Shown here piece after piece: positions 1 through 9,700 of a stretch of 23,030 bases of DNA. Origin of the DNA: Burkholderiaceae bacterium (GTDB lineage: Bacteria; Pseudomonadota; Gammaproteobacteria; Burkholderiales; Burkholderiaceae); NCBI GenBank assembly GCA_947372155.1, contig CANBSM010000009.1, positions 1-23,030 on the forward strand, written 5' to 3'. The translations under genes were made by a program, and so were the position numbers. Numbering within the stretch: the stretch's first letter is position 1; every line of letters begins with the position of its first letter. Below the pieces are notes generated by a model, which saw only the letters and a list, made by a program, of their open reading frames with translations, did not search any database and was not told the DNA's origin.

Positions 1-74
1 ACAAACACGCAATCTCCACGATCGTTCCTGCTCGTGCGATTGATTTCCGTTTAGAAGAAGCTAGCCCTGTATAA
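1..74 (+). CDS. hfq: RNA chaperone Hfq, C-terminal end (5' part lies outside the window)
   Basis: The frame beginning at base 3 reads KHAISTIVPARAIDFRLEEA and then three more residues before TAA at 72-74. The KHAISTIVP stretch is the Sm2 motif of Hfq, whose E. coli counterpart reads KHAISTVVP. Hfq is a ring-shaped hexamer that pairs small RNAs with mRNAs in the cytoplasm. Only about 23 residues are present. The short acidic tail after the Sm core is much shorter than that of E. coli Hfq, which is known for several betaproteobacteria. The following gene is hflX, as in the common hfq-hflX order, and its coding frame runs into the end of hfq in the +1 frame. Confidence 0.9.
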   Translation, partial: KHAISTIVPARAIDFRLEEASPV

Positions 75-144
75 AACCGGAGTAGATGCGGCACGCGCTG
101 TTCTGGTTGGAGTCGACACAGGCCGCGAAGATTTTGCAGACAGT

Positions 145-1308
145 ATGGCCGAGCTCAGCCTTTTGGCCGACAGCGCAGGCTCTATACCTGCAGCCACTGT
201 TATTGCTCGTAAGGGCAAAACTGATCCCGCTTTATTTATCGGTTCAGGCAAGGCGAATGAGCTCAAAAGGGTGATGGAGGAGCAAGGTGCTGAACTTGCC
301 ATTTTCAATCATCCGCTCTCCCCAACTCAGCAACGCAATTTAGAGCGTCACATTGGCTTTCATGTGATGGATCGTACTGGCTTGATCTTGGATATCTTTA
401 GTCAAAGAGCGCAAAGTCATATCGGTAAGACGCAGGTTGAGCTTGCTCAAGTGCGTTATCGCATGTCCCGCTTGGTCAGAGCTTGGAGTCACTTGGAGCG
501 ACAACGTGGTGGTATTGGCGTGCGCGGCGGTCCTGGTGAAACTCAAATGGAGTTAGACCGCCGGATGCTAGCGACCAAAGCAAAGCGCTTAGAAAACGAG
601 TTGGAAAAACTGCAGCGCCAACAAAGAACCCAAAGAAGGGCTCGAAATCGCAAAGATGTGTTTTCGGTCTCCTTGGTTGGATATACCAATGCTGGGAAAT
701 CCACTCTGTTTAACGCTCTAACAAAAGCAGGAACTTACGCCGCTGACCAGCTTTTTGCCACTTTAGATACCACCTCCAGAAAGGTCCATTTGGACGGAGT
801 TGGCTCAATTGTGGTCTCCGATACAGTGGGATTTATCCGAGATCTGCCCCACCAATTGGTAGAGGCTTTTAGGGCTACTTTGGACGAAACCATCCATGCT
901 GACCTCATTTTGCATGTCATAGATGCTTGTAGCCCTGTCGCCAGAGAGCAAAAGGCTGAAGTTGAGGCTGTTTTAGAGGAAATTGGGGCCGATGACATCC
1001 CTCGGATCGAGGTTATGAATAAGATCGACCAGATGCCCCAAACCTTCACCCGTGGGGCTGTTTTGGAGCGTGATGGGCAGGGCTTTCCGAGCCAGGTTTT
1101 CCTGTCGGCCAAGACGGGCTTGGGCCTTGATTTACTTCGCTCAGCCCTAGCCGAATGCTCTCAAATGACTGATAGAATAAGGGTCGAGCACAACCGTGCC
1201 AAGAAGCAATTGGCCCCGGATGAGTTTTTAGAACCTTTGCCTGAACGACCAGAAACTTCTGAATTTAATCCGATTGCCAACCGAAGCTATTTTTCAAATG
1301 ACGCGTAA
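145..1308 (+). CDS. hflX: GTPase HflX (first canonical ATG given; the true N-terminus probably lies upstream)
   Basis: Ribosome-associated GTPase of the TRAFAC/Obg-HflX group, known to split or rescue stalled 70S ribosomes. Counted from the ATG at 145, the HflX N-terminal domain covers about residues 1-145, with the VRGGPGETQ glycine-rich loop near 127. A basic coiled coil follows (about 145-170). The G domain carries G1 GYTNAGKS (179-186), G3 DTVG (226-229), G4 NKID (292-295) and a G5-like SAK. Upstream of 145 the same frame stays open to a TAG at 52-54 and encodes AARAVLVGVDTGREDFADS, which looks like the first strand and helix of the HflX fold. No ATG, GTG or TTG exists there. A CTG at 67, six bases after AGAAGAAG, is the best alternative and would give 413 aa. 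The gene overlaps hflK by 11 bases. Confidence 0.93.
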   Translation: MAELSLLADSAGSIPAATVIARKGKTDPALFIGSGKANELKRVMEEQGAELAIFNHPLSPTQQRNLERHIGFHVMDRTGLILDIFSQRAQSHIGKTQVELAQVRYRMSRLVRAWSHLERQRGGIGVRGGPGETQMELDRRMLATKAKRLENELEKLQRQQRTQRRARNRKDVFSVSLVGYTNAGKSTLFNALTKAGTYAADQLFATLDTTSRKVHLDGVGSIVVSDTVGFIRDLPHQLVEAFRATLDETIHADLILHVIDACSPVAREQKAEVEAVLEEIGADDIPRIEVMNKIDQMPQTFTRGAVLERDGQGFPSQVFLSAKTGLGLDLLRSALAECSQMTDRIRVEHNRAKKQLAPDEFLEPLPERPETSEFNPIANRSYFSNDA

Positions 1309-2806
1309 ATTTCTAGACCTTTTTTCGGTCAACGATCCAGGTTGGGGCAATAGCCATAATTCTGGTGGATCTAAAGATGCCAAAGATGGGCAGGGAAGTG
1401 ATCAAGTTCCAAAAACGGATTCAGAAACTACTAATAAGCCTGTAGATGCGCAACCAACCAATCCTGTAACCAAGCCAGATGGCCCACCAGACTTAGATGA
1501 GTTGTGGCGCGATTTCAATGACAGAATTGCCGGCATTTTTGGCGGCAAGAAAAATCCAGGCGCAACAAGTGGCTCCACTAGTAAGCCAGCGAGCAAGCCC
1601 AATAGCACGGACATTCCTCCGCCTTCACAGCGCGGCAATGGTGGCGGTGGTAATGGTGGGATCAACACGCCTAACTTTAATTTCAGCAATCCGTTTGGCT
1701 CTAAGGCGAGTTTCCTTATTGCTGGAGCAATTGTTTTCTTTGTATGGGTATGTAGTGGCTTCTTCATTATTCAAGAAGGCCAAGCCGGCGTTATCCTCAC
1801 TTTCGGTAAGTACGATTACACCGCAAAGCCCGGTATTAATTGGCGTATGCCTTGGCCGATTCAGTCCGAAGAGACAGTGAACTTGTCTGGGGTTCGCTCT
1901 GTTGAGGTAGGTCGTCCTGTCTTAATCAAGGCTACGAATCAAAAAGATTCTTCAATGCTGACCGAAGATGAGAACATCATCGACGTCCGCTTTGCCGTGC
2001 AATATCGCCTGAAAGATCCTACGGATTACTTATTTAACAACCGTGATCCAGATGCAGCAGTAGTGCAAGCCGCTGAAACTGCAGTACGAGAAATCGTTGC
2101 TCGTAGCAAGATGGATACTGTGTTGTATGAAGGCCGTGAAAAGATTGGTATTGATTTGGCGAACTCAATCCAGAAGATTTTAGATAGTTACAAAACCGGC
2201 ATTTATGTAACTAGCGTGACCGTTCAGAATGTGCAGCCACCAGAACAAGTTCAAGCTGCATTTGATGATGCAGTGAAAGCAGGTCAAGACCAAGAGCGCT
2301 TGAAGAGCGAAGGCCAAGCGTACGCCAATGACATTATTCCGCGCGCTAAGGGTACTGCTGCTCGCCTCATTCAGGAAGCTGAGGGCTACAAGGCCCGTGT
2401 AGTGGCTACTGCAGAGGGCGATGCCACGCGCTTTAAGCAAATTTTGGTGGAGTACGCCAAGGCACCACAAGTAACGCGTGATCGCATGTATATCGATAGC
2501 ATGCGTGAGATGTACAACAACGTTACCAAGATCTTAGTTGACACCACCAAGAGCAATAGCTTGTTATATCTCCCACTCGATAAGATTGTTGCGCAAGTAA
2601 GCGCCGAAAGTGCGCAAGCGGCTGGCACGCAAGCAAACTCAACAGGTGCAAATACTCCAACTGGTAGCGTCACGGTGGGCGGTGCAACTGGCACCAATAC
2701 CAATACTGCAAGCCCAACTACCAGCGCTCCCCCTGTAGCGCCAGCAGCGAATAACACTGTCGATAAACGTGATGGCCTCCGTAGTCGCGATAGAGAGTCC
2801 AGATAA
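1298..2806 (+). CDS. hflK: FtsH protease modulator subunit HflK
   Basis: Membrane-anchored SPFH/prohibitin-family protein that forms the HflKC cage around the AAA protease FtsH and limits its access to substrates. From the ATG at 1298 it is 502 aa. It has a low-complexity Gly/Pro/Ser/Asn-rich N-terminal cytoplasmic tail (about 1-135) containing the typical GPPDLDELWRDF element. One transmembrane helix follows at about 137-158, then the SPFH domain starting at QEGQAGVILTFGKY, a coiled region with PPEQVQAAFDDA, and a Thr/Ala/Asn-rich C-terminal tail. The frame is also open from a TTG at 1274, but 1298 gives the expected MTRKFLDLFS start and overlaps the hflX stop. The stop shares one base with the hflC ATG (TAATG), which suggests translational coupling and matched subunit production. 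Confidence 0.95.
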   Translation: MTRKFLDLFSVNDPGWGNSHNSGGSKDAKDGQGSDQVPKTDSETTNKPVDAQPTNPVTKPDGPPDLDELWRDFNDRIAGIFGGKKNPGATSGSTSKPASKPNSTDIPPPSQRGNGGGGNGGINTPNFNFSNPFGSKASFLIAGAIVFFVWVCSGFFIIQEGQAGVILTFGKYDYTAKPGINWRMPWPIQSEETVNLSGVRSVEVGRPVLIKATNQKDSSMLTEDENIIDVRFAVQYRLKDPTDYLFNNRDPDAAVVQAAETAVREIVARSKMDTVLYEGREKIGIDLANSIQKILDSYKTGIYVTSVTVQNVQPPEQVQAAFDDAVKAGQDQERLKSEGQAYANDIIPRAKGTAARLIQEAEGYKARVVATAEGDATRFKQILVEYAKAPQVTRDRMYIDSMREMYNNVTKILVDTTKSNSLLYLPLDKIVAQVSAESAQAAGTQANSTGANTPTGSVTVGGATGTNTNTASPTTSAPPVAPAANNTVDKRDGLRSRDRESR

Positions 2807-3675
2807 TGAATGCCAATCGTTTAATTGCTGCAGGTATTGGCTTTATTGCGCTGATATATGTACTGTCTTCCAGTATTTTTGTTGTCGATCAACGTAAGTT
2901 TGCCGTGGTGTTCTCATTTGGGCAGATTGTTCGTGTGATTGAGAAGCCGGGTATTCAGATTAAGTATCCAGCACCATTTGAAAGCGTCCGTTTCTTTGAT
3001 CGCCGTATTTTGACGATCGATAATCCAGAGGCAGAGCGCTTTATTACTGCTGAGAAGAAAAACTTATTAGTAGATTCTTATGTGAAATGGCGCATTGTTG
3101 ACCCACGTAAATTCTTTATTAGCTTTAAAGGTGACGAGCGCTTGGCTCAAGACCGCTTAACGCAATTAGTTCGCTCTGCTTTGAATGAGGAATTCACCAA
3201 ACGCACTGTGCGCGAATTGATCTCTGATCAGCGTGAAGAAGTGATGCAGGGTATTCGGAAGAAGGTTGCTGATGATGCTTCTGATATCGGTGTTGAAATC
3301 GTCGATGTGCGATTAAAGCGCGTTGATCTCCTGGCTGAAATTAGTGATTCTGTTTATCGTCGTATGGAAGCAGAGCGTAAGCGTGTGGCTAACGAGTTAC
3401 GATCCATGGGCGCTGCAGAGTCTGACAAAATACGTGCCAATGCAGAGCGTCAGCGCGATACGATCTTGGCCGAAGCGTATCGTGATGCCCAAAAGATTAA
3501 AGGTGCCGGTGATGCTAAGGCAACAGCGCTCTATGCAGAAGCATTTGGGCGTGATCCCCAGTTTGCTCAGTTCTATCAAAGCCTAGAAGCCTATAGAAGC
3601 TCCTTTAAGGACAAGAAAGACATCATGGTTGTTGAGCCAAACGGCGAGTTCTTTAAGTTCTTGCACAAAAAATAA
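2806..3675 (+). CDS. hflC: FtsH protease modulator subunit HflC
   Basis: Partner of HflK in the membrane HflKC complex that regulates FtsH. The 289-aa protein starts with an N-terminal signal-anchor helix (about residues 4-25: AAGIGFIALIYVLSSSIFVV). The SPFH domain begins at VDQRKFAVVFSFGQI, and a charged coiled coil follows with MEAERKRVANELRSMGAAES and repeated Glu/Arg/Ala heptads. It is somewhat shorter than E. coli HflC, mainly at the C-terminus. The ATG overlaps the hflK stop by one base, so it is almost certainly co-translated with hflK. Twenty bases separate it from hisZ. Confidence 0.95.
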   Translation: MNANRLIAAGIGFIALIYVLSSSIFVVDQRKFAVVFSFGQIVRVIEKPGIQIKYPAPFESVRFFDRRILTIDNPEAERFITAEKKNLLVDSYVKWRIVDPRKFFISFKGDERLAQDRLTQLVRSALNEEFTKRTVRELISDQREEVMQGIRKKVADDASDIGVEIVDVRLKRVDLLAEISDSVYRRMEAERKRVANELRSMGAAESDKIRANAERQRDTILAEAYRDAQKIKGAGDAKATALYAEAFGRDPQFAQFYQSLEAYRSSFKDKKDIMVVEPNGEFFKFLHKK

Positions 3676-3695
3676 GAAAGCAAATAGTCCACATC

Positions 3696-4859
3696 ATGAA
3701 TCGCTGGTTACTTCCTGAAGATATTGCAGATGTTTTGCCTGCGCAGGCTCGCAAGGTTGAGTCTTTGCGTCGTGCCATCTTGGACTTGTATCAGTCCTAT
3801 GGTTATGAATTAGTTGCCCCTCCAATTCTGGAGTTTTTGGATTCTCTATTAACTGGTACGGGTTCAGATCTGAATCTGCAAACATTTAAGCTAGTGGATC
3901 AACTCTCTGGGCGCACCTTAGGTCTGCGCGCTGATATGACTCCCCAAGTAGCTCGCATTGATGCACACCTCTTAAATCGCGCTGGTGTTACCCGTCTTTG
4001 TTACGCAGGATCTGTTGCGCACGCACGCACACCAGTAGGTAGTTCGGCGCGCGAAGAGTTACAACTGGGCGCGGAAATTTACGGTTGCGCTACATGGGAA
4101 GCTGATCTTGAGGCGATGACCCTATTGCTCAAAACACTCTCTGTCGCTGGTGTAGAAAAGGTCTATCTTGATTTATCGCATGCCGGCATTCTGGCTGGGA
4201 TCTTGGATGGTCAGAATTTAGATAAAGCAACAGTTGAGGCTTTGTATGGTCTTCTGCAAAGTAAGGATCGTCCGCGTTTAGGTCAGTGGGCGGCCTGTTT
4301 GCCTGCAAATGTTGCTAAAGCATTGATGACCTTGACTGAGTTAAATGGTCCTTGTGCTGAAGTATTGGCAAAGGCGAAAAAAGATTTACCTAAACATGCA
4401 GCAATCGACCATGCATTGGCAGATCTGGAGCGTTTAGTTTCTGCAGCAGCGAAGTTGTCTACCAATTTAGAACTTAGTATTGATTTGGCTGATCTACGTG
4501 GATATCAATATCACAGTGGTGTAATGTTTGCTGCTTACGTTGATCGATTGCCGCAGCCAATTGCTAGAGGCGGTCGTTATGACCATGTTGGTCAGGCATT
4601 TGGTCGTCCGCGTCCTGCAACAGGCTTTTCTTTGGACCTATTAACTCTGGCTAATTTATCGCCACTCAGCGCGCGCAAGTTGGCCATCTTGGCACCTTGG
4701 ATTGAAGATGCTGAGTTGAGTAAGGCCATCACCACCCTGAGAAGTGAGGGTGAGGTGGTAATACAGATTCCAGTGGGCGCCATAGTAGAGGCTGCCGAAT
4801 ATGAATGTGATCGAGAGTTGGTCAAGCAAGGAAACTCTTGGGAAGTAAAAAAGAAGTAG
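3696..4859 (+). CDS. hisZ: ATP phosphoribosyltransferase regulatory subunit HisZ
   Basis: A catalytically inactive paralogue of histidyl-tRNA synthetase. It assembles with the short form of HisG to make the allosteric first enzyme of histidine biosynthesis. The 387-aa protein opens with WLLPEDIADVLPAQARKVE and has the class II synthetase-like motif 2 LGLRADMTPQVARIDAH. It also carries YAGSVAHARTPVGSSAREELQLGAE and, near the end of the catalytic-like domain, the GGRYD stretch found in HisZ. There is no anticodon-binding domain, which separates it from HisS. Its place between hflC and purA matches the conserved Burkholderiales order. HisZ implies that the genome encodes a short HisG elsewhere. 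Confidence 0.94.
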   Translation: MNRWLLPEDIADVLPAQARKVESLRRAILDLYQSYGYELVAPPILEFLDSLLTGTGSDLNLQTFKLVDQLSGRTLGLRADMTPQVARIDAHLLNRAGVTRLCYAGSVAHARTPVGSSAREELQLGAEIYGCATWEADLEAMTLLLKTLSVAGVEKVYLDLSHAGILAGILDGQNLDKATVEALYGLLQSKDRPRLGQWAACLPANVAKALMTLTELNGPCAEVLAKAKKDLPKHAAIDHALADLERLVSAAAKLSTNLELSIDLADLRGYQYHSGVMFAAYVDRLPQPIARGGRYDHVGQAFGRPRPATGFSLDLLTLANLSPLSARKLAILAPWIEDAELSKAITTLRSEGEVVIQIPVGAIVEAAEYECDRELVKQGNSWEVKKK

Positions 4860-6260
<1,401 letters not shown>

Positions 6261-6326
6261 TGGAAAATATTTCAGAATTCATTAATTAAAACCTATTTAT
6301 TAACTTTTGTTTAAGAAGATATCAAC

Positions 6327-8543
6327 ATGACTGCGCGTACTACCTGTAATAGCCTTCAAGTGGCAACTCCTTTATATCGATTTATCGAAGACAAAGTACT
6401 TCCGGGTACCGGTATTAAGAGTGCCGATTTTTGGAAGGGCTTTGATGAGATTGTTAAAGACCTCACTCCCAAAAATGATGCTTTGCTTGCCAAGCGTGAT
6501 CGCATTCAATTGGATTTAGATAAATGGCACCAAGCCAATCCAGGCCCAATCAAGGATATGCCTGCATACCGTCAGTTTTTGAAAGAGATCGACTACTTAG
6601 TTGATGTGCCAGGAAAAATAACTGCAACTACTCAGAATGTGGATGATGAGTTAGCTCTCCAGGCTGGTCCTCAATTAGTGGTTCCCGTGCTCAATGCACG
6701 CTATGCATTAAACGCTGCCAATGCGCGTTGGGGCTCTTTATACGATGCTCTATATGGCACTGATGTGCTCTCTGAAGAAGACGGCGCAACTAAGACTGGC
6801 GCTTACAACCCAATTCGTGGTGCAAAGGTAGTTGCTTACGCCCGTAACTTCTTGGACCAAGCTGCACCATTGGCTAAAGGTTCGCACCGTGATTCAGTGG
6901 CTTATACCGTTGACGGTAATCAGTTGTCAGTGAAGTTAAAAGATGGTACTTCAACGGGTTTAGCTGATGAGAAACAGTTTGTCGGTTACCAAGGTGATGC
7001 GGCGGCCCCAAGTTCGATTTTGTTGCGCAATAACGGTGTTCACATTGATATCGAAATCAACAAGAGCAAAACGATTGGCGCAAGCGATCCTGCAGGTATC
7101 AATGACGTTGTACTCGAAGCTGCACTGTCTACTATTTTGGATTTGGAAGACTCTATTGCTGCAGTTGACGGTGATGACAAGGTCCTCGCTTACGAAAACT
7201 GGTTAGGTATCTTGAAAGGTACTTTGGTTGAGCAAGTGAAGAAGGGTGACAAGACGATCACTCGCTCACTTAACCCGGACCGTAAGTACAAAGCTGGTAT
7301 CGGTGCTGTCGATGCAAAAGATGGCATTGTTACTTTGCATGGCCGTTCACTCTTGTTCCTGCGTAACGTTGGTCATTTAATGACGAACCCAGCCATTATT
7401 ACTGGTGAAGGCAAAGAGATCTACGAAGGTATCTTAGATGCAGTAGTAACAGTATTAATTGCTTTGTATGACATCAATCGCCCAGCAAGCCAAACGATTG
7501 GCAATACTCGCAAGGGTTCTGTGTATATCGTGAAGCCAAAAATGCACAGCCCAGAGGAAGTGGCTTTTGCAGGCGAACTCTTTGGTCGAGTTGAGAAATT
7601 ACTTGGTTTACCAGCGGATACTGTGAAGTTGGGCATCATGGATGAAGAGCGTCGCATGAGCGCCAACATCAAGGCGGCAATTGCTGCTGCAGGTGCGCGC
7701 GTAGCCTTTATTAATACTGGCTTCTTGGATCGTACTGGTGATGAAATGCACACCGCAATGTATGCAGGTCCAATGATGCGTAAAGGCGATATGAAGACCA
7801 GCAAGTGGTTATCTGCCTATGAGCGTCGTAACGTCTTTGCAGGTTTGGATTGCGGCTTGCGTGGTCGCGCTCAAATCGGTAAAGGTATGTGGGCAATGCC
7901 AGATATGATGAAAGCCATGGTTGAGCAGAAGATTGTTCACCCTAAAGCAGGCGCAAATACCGCTTGGGTACCATCTCCAACGGCAGCCACACTTCATGCG
8001 CTTCACTACCATCAAGTAAACGTAGCTGAACTTCAAAAAGAAATGGAAAAGCTCGATACAGCTGCAGAAGCTGAAGCACTAATTAATGATCTGTTGACTA
8101 TTCCAGTCGATGAGAAGGCCAACTGGTCTAAAGAAGAGATTCAACAGGAGTTAGATAACAACTGCCAGGGTATCTTGGGTTATGTGGTTCGTTGGATCGA
8201 TCAAGGTGTGGGTTGCTCTAAGGTGCCTGATATTCATAACGTCGGTTTGATGGAAGATCGTGCAACTTTGCGAATTTCTAGCCAACACATTGCCAACTGG
8301 TTGCTCAATGGTATTGTGACTGCTGACCAAGTTAACGAGAGTTTGCAACGTATGGCTAAAGTAGTTGATGGTCAAAATGCTGGTGATTCCTTGTATCAGC
8401 CAATGATGCCTAGCTACAAAGATTCATACGCCTATAAAGCAGCTAGCGATTTGATTTTCAAAGGTCTTGAGCAGCCTAACGGCTATACAGAGCCTTTATT
8501 GCATGCTTGGCGCTTAGAAGTGAAAAAGGCGCACGCTAAGTAA
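6327..8543 (+). CDS. glcB: Malate synthase G
   Basis: Monomeric malate synthase of the G class, which condenses glyoxylate and acetyl-CoA to malate in the glyoxylate or glycolate pathway. The 738-aa length fits the G class (E. coli about 723 aa) and not the shorter A class. Visible hallmarks are [20 protein letters not shown] with Arg340, the probable glyoxylate-binding arginine, and the acidic metal-binding region DLEDSIAA. Others are [35 protein letters not shown] with the probable catalytic-base Asp644, and [12 protein letters not shown]. The start is supported by AAGAAGAT about 8 bases before the ATG. A strong terminator lies just after the stop, so the transcription unit ends here. No isocitrate lyase is present in the window. 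Confidence 0.96.
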   Translation: MTARTTCNSLQVATPLYRFIEDKVLPGTGIKSADFWKGFDEIVKDLTPKNDALLAKRDRIQLDLDKWHQANPGPIKDMPAYRQFLKEIDYLVDVPGKITATTQNVDDELALQAGPQLVVPVLNARYALNAANARWGSLYDALYGTDVLSEEDGATKTGAYNPIRGAKVVAYARNFLDQAAPLAKGSHRDSVAYTVDGNQLSVKLKDGTSTGLADEKQFVGYQGDAAAPSSILLRNNGVHIDIEINKSKTIGASDPAGINDVVLEAALSTILDLEDSIAAVDGDDKVLAYENWLGILKGTLVEQVKKGDKTITRSLNPDRKYKAGIGAVDAKDGIVTLHGRSLLFLRNVGHLMTNPAIITGEGKEIYEGILDAVVTVLIALYDINRPASQTIGNTRKGSVYIVKPKMHSPEEVAFAGELFGRVEKLLGLPADTVKLGIMDEERRMSANIKAAIAAAGARVAFINTGFLDRTGDEMHTAMYAGPMMRKGDMKTSKWLSAYERRNVFAGLDCGLRGRAQIGKGMWAMPDMMKAMVEQKIVHPKAGANTAWVPSPTAATLHALHYHQVNVAELQKEMEKLDTAAEAEALINDLLTIPVDEKANWSKEEIQQELDNNCQGILGYVVRWIDQGVGCSKVPDIHNVGLMEDRATLRISSQHIANWLLNGIVTADQVNESLQRMAKVVDGQNAGDSLYQPMMPSYKDSYAYKAASDLIFKGLEQPNGYTEPLLHAWRLEVKKAHAK

Positions 8544-8561
8544 TTTAGCTAACGCCCAGAT

Positions 8562-8599
8562 AAAAATGGATTTGCCCACAAAGCAAATCCATTTTTTAT
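8562..8599 (+). terminator. Rho-independent terminator after glcB
   Basis: A perfect 14-base inverted repeat, AAAAATGGATTTGC at 8562-8575 and GCAAATCCATTTTT at 8583-8596, encloses a 7-base loop. It is followed by a T-rich tail. The A-run on one side and T-run on the other mean it could also act on the opposite strand. It begins 18 bases after the glcB stop. Confidence 0.9.
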
Positions 8600-8612
8600 T
8601 GGATACAAGCAG

Positions 8613-9107
8613 ATGTTTAGATTTCTAAACCCCTTTTCTAAAGTACATTCTCAGTTTCCATTTCAATTTAATGATGGCGGTAGGGAGGAGGCCGGCTTTA
8701 AGGGCGGCGCTGGAGATTGTGTTGTGAGATCTATTGCTATTGCCACAAATCTTCCCTATATGCAGGTTTATGAAGATTTAAGGTTGGCAAATGAGAGTTA
8801 TGCTCAGCGCAGAAATGATCGCCTTGCTAAAAGACTGAATGTTAAAGGCTCATCACCTAGGAATGGTAATCACCGTAATGTATTTCATGATTACATTCTG
8901 AGCTTAGGTTTTGAATGGGTGCCAACCATGAAGGTTGGTGCAGGCTGTCAGGTTCACCTAAGGCCCGATGAGTTACCCAAGGAAATACTAATTGCCAAGG
9001 TTTCGAAGCATCTGACTGCAGTCATTGGTGGAGTCATTCATGATACCCACGATCCATCCAGGGGTGGTAATCGTTGTGTCTATGGGTACTACATTAAGAA
9101 GCATTAG
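8613..9107 (+). CDS. Uncharacterised 164-aa protein with a papain-like Cys/His/Asp arrangement
   Basis: I recognise no named family with confidence. No signal peptide is visible. A strongly patterned block GAGDCVVRSIAIATNLPYMQ contains Cys36 at the start of a predicted helix. A later block contains His133 in KHLTAVIGGVIHDTHD, followed by Asp144. An invariant-looking Cys in a GDC turn at a helix N-terminus, then His on a strand with a following Asp/Asn, is the arrangement of papain-fold (C39/NlpC-like) peptidases. Similar small proteins occur in phages and bacteria. Activity is inferred and nothing shows the substrate. The gene follows the glcB terminator by 14 bases, has only a weak ribosome-binding site, and its stop overlaps the 3' end of the convergent gene by 14 bases. 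Confidence 0.8.
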   Translation: MFRFLNPFSKVHSQFPFQFNDGGREEAGFKGGAGDCVVRSIAIATNLPYMQVYEDLRLANESYAQRRNDRLAKRLNVKGSSPRNGNHRNVFHDYILSLGFEWVPTMKVGAGCQVHLRPDELPKEILIAKVSKHLTAVIGGVIHDTHDPSRGGNRCVYGYYIKKH

Positions 9108-9609
9108 GGTCTCTTTGGTAGTGTTTTAGGTTCCAAGCAGACTTATATGTACTTGTCATGCCGATCATGACTGAGGTAGTCCATGCCATCGCAAATAATC
9201 CTGAGAACGAGATGAAGAAGGCAAGACTTTTCCATCCGGCTGGCAAGATATCCTCGATAAAACCGATGGTTGTATAACAACTTCCCACGAACACCATGGC
9301 TTGAATGCCATCTTCAATTAAGTTGAGCTCCAGGATATAAATTGTCCAAATGATAATTTCTATCAGATGAATTATGGCAATAAAGAAAAAGGTGAAATAG
9401 AAGTGAAAAAATACACGGTTGTATTGCTTCGCTTTGAGGCTGCCATTGGATAACCTTTCGAAGCGCAACATGATGAAATTAATTGCGCTGCCGTGAAAGA
9501 GTAGGATTAAGATTAGGCCGAATATGCCATATAGGGCATCTCTAAGCAGTGGGAGCAGCGGAATGCCCGCTAGATTTGATTGGCTTATTAGGTTGAGGGT
9601 GGTGGACAT
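9094..9609 (-). CDS. Small membrane protein with an ion-channel-like pore segment
   Basis: A 171-aa integral membrane protein. Hydrophobic helices are seen at about 25-48, 66-96 and 127-150. A short re-entrant-like segment between the last two reads FVGSCYTTIGFIED at about 107-120. The pattern helix - pore loop TTIGF - helix resembles two-helix potassium channels (Ion_trans_2). However, the classical filter T-V-G-Y-G-D is replaced by T-I-G-F-I-E-D, so potassium selectivity cannot be assumed. The start ATG is at 9607-9609 on the minus strand, with no good ribosome-binding site upstream. It is convergent with, and overlaps, the 164-aa gene, and divergent from the MFS transporter gene. It could be an orphan channel or a degenerate membrane protein with another role. 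Confidence 0.8.
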   Translation of the reverse strand: MSTTLNLISQSNLAGIPLLPLLRDALYGIFGLILILLFHGSAINFIMLRFERLSNGSLKAKQYNRVFFHFYFTFFFIAIIHLIEIIIWTIYILELNLIEDGIQAMVFVGSCYTTIGFIEDILPAGWKSLAFFISFSGLFAMAWTTSVMIGMTSTYKSAWNLKHYQRDPNAS

Positions 9610-9700
9610 ATATTTAAGGAGGCTTTGGTCGGCTCAAGGAAAGCAATTTTCCCTATCAGGGTTGATAATGTCATATCGAATAACCCAAGTAAAGTAGCCC

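Noticed and set aside
735..1112. Minus-strand frame of 125 codons inside hflX
   Set aside because: Shadow of a well-conserved GTPase gene; its translation has no family features. The same holds for the other antisense frames over hflK, glcB and rnr.
1274..1297. TTG start that adds eight residues to HflK
   Set aside because: It lies inside hflX with no ribosome-binding site; the ATG at 1298 gives the expected N-terminus.
1618..1680. Glycine/asparagine-rich repetitive stretch
   Set aside because: This is the normal low-complexity N-terminal tail of HflK, not a separate repeat element.
9616..9622. Perfect AAGGAGG on the plus strand
   Set aside because: The only nearby initiator (TTG at 9625) is just two bases away and opens a frame of 27 codons with no recognisable product, so it is probably chance or part of the divergent upstream region.
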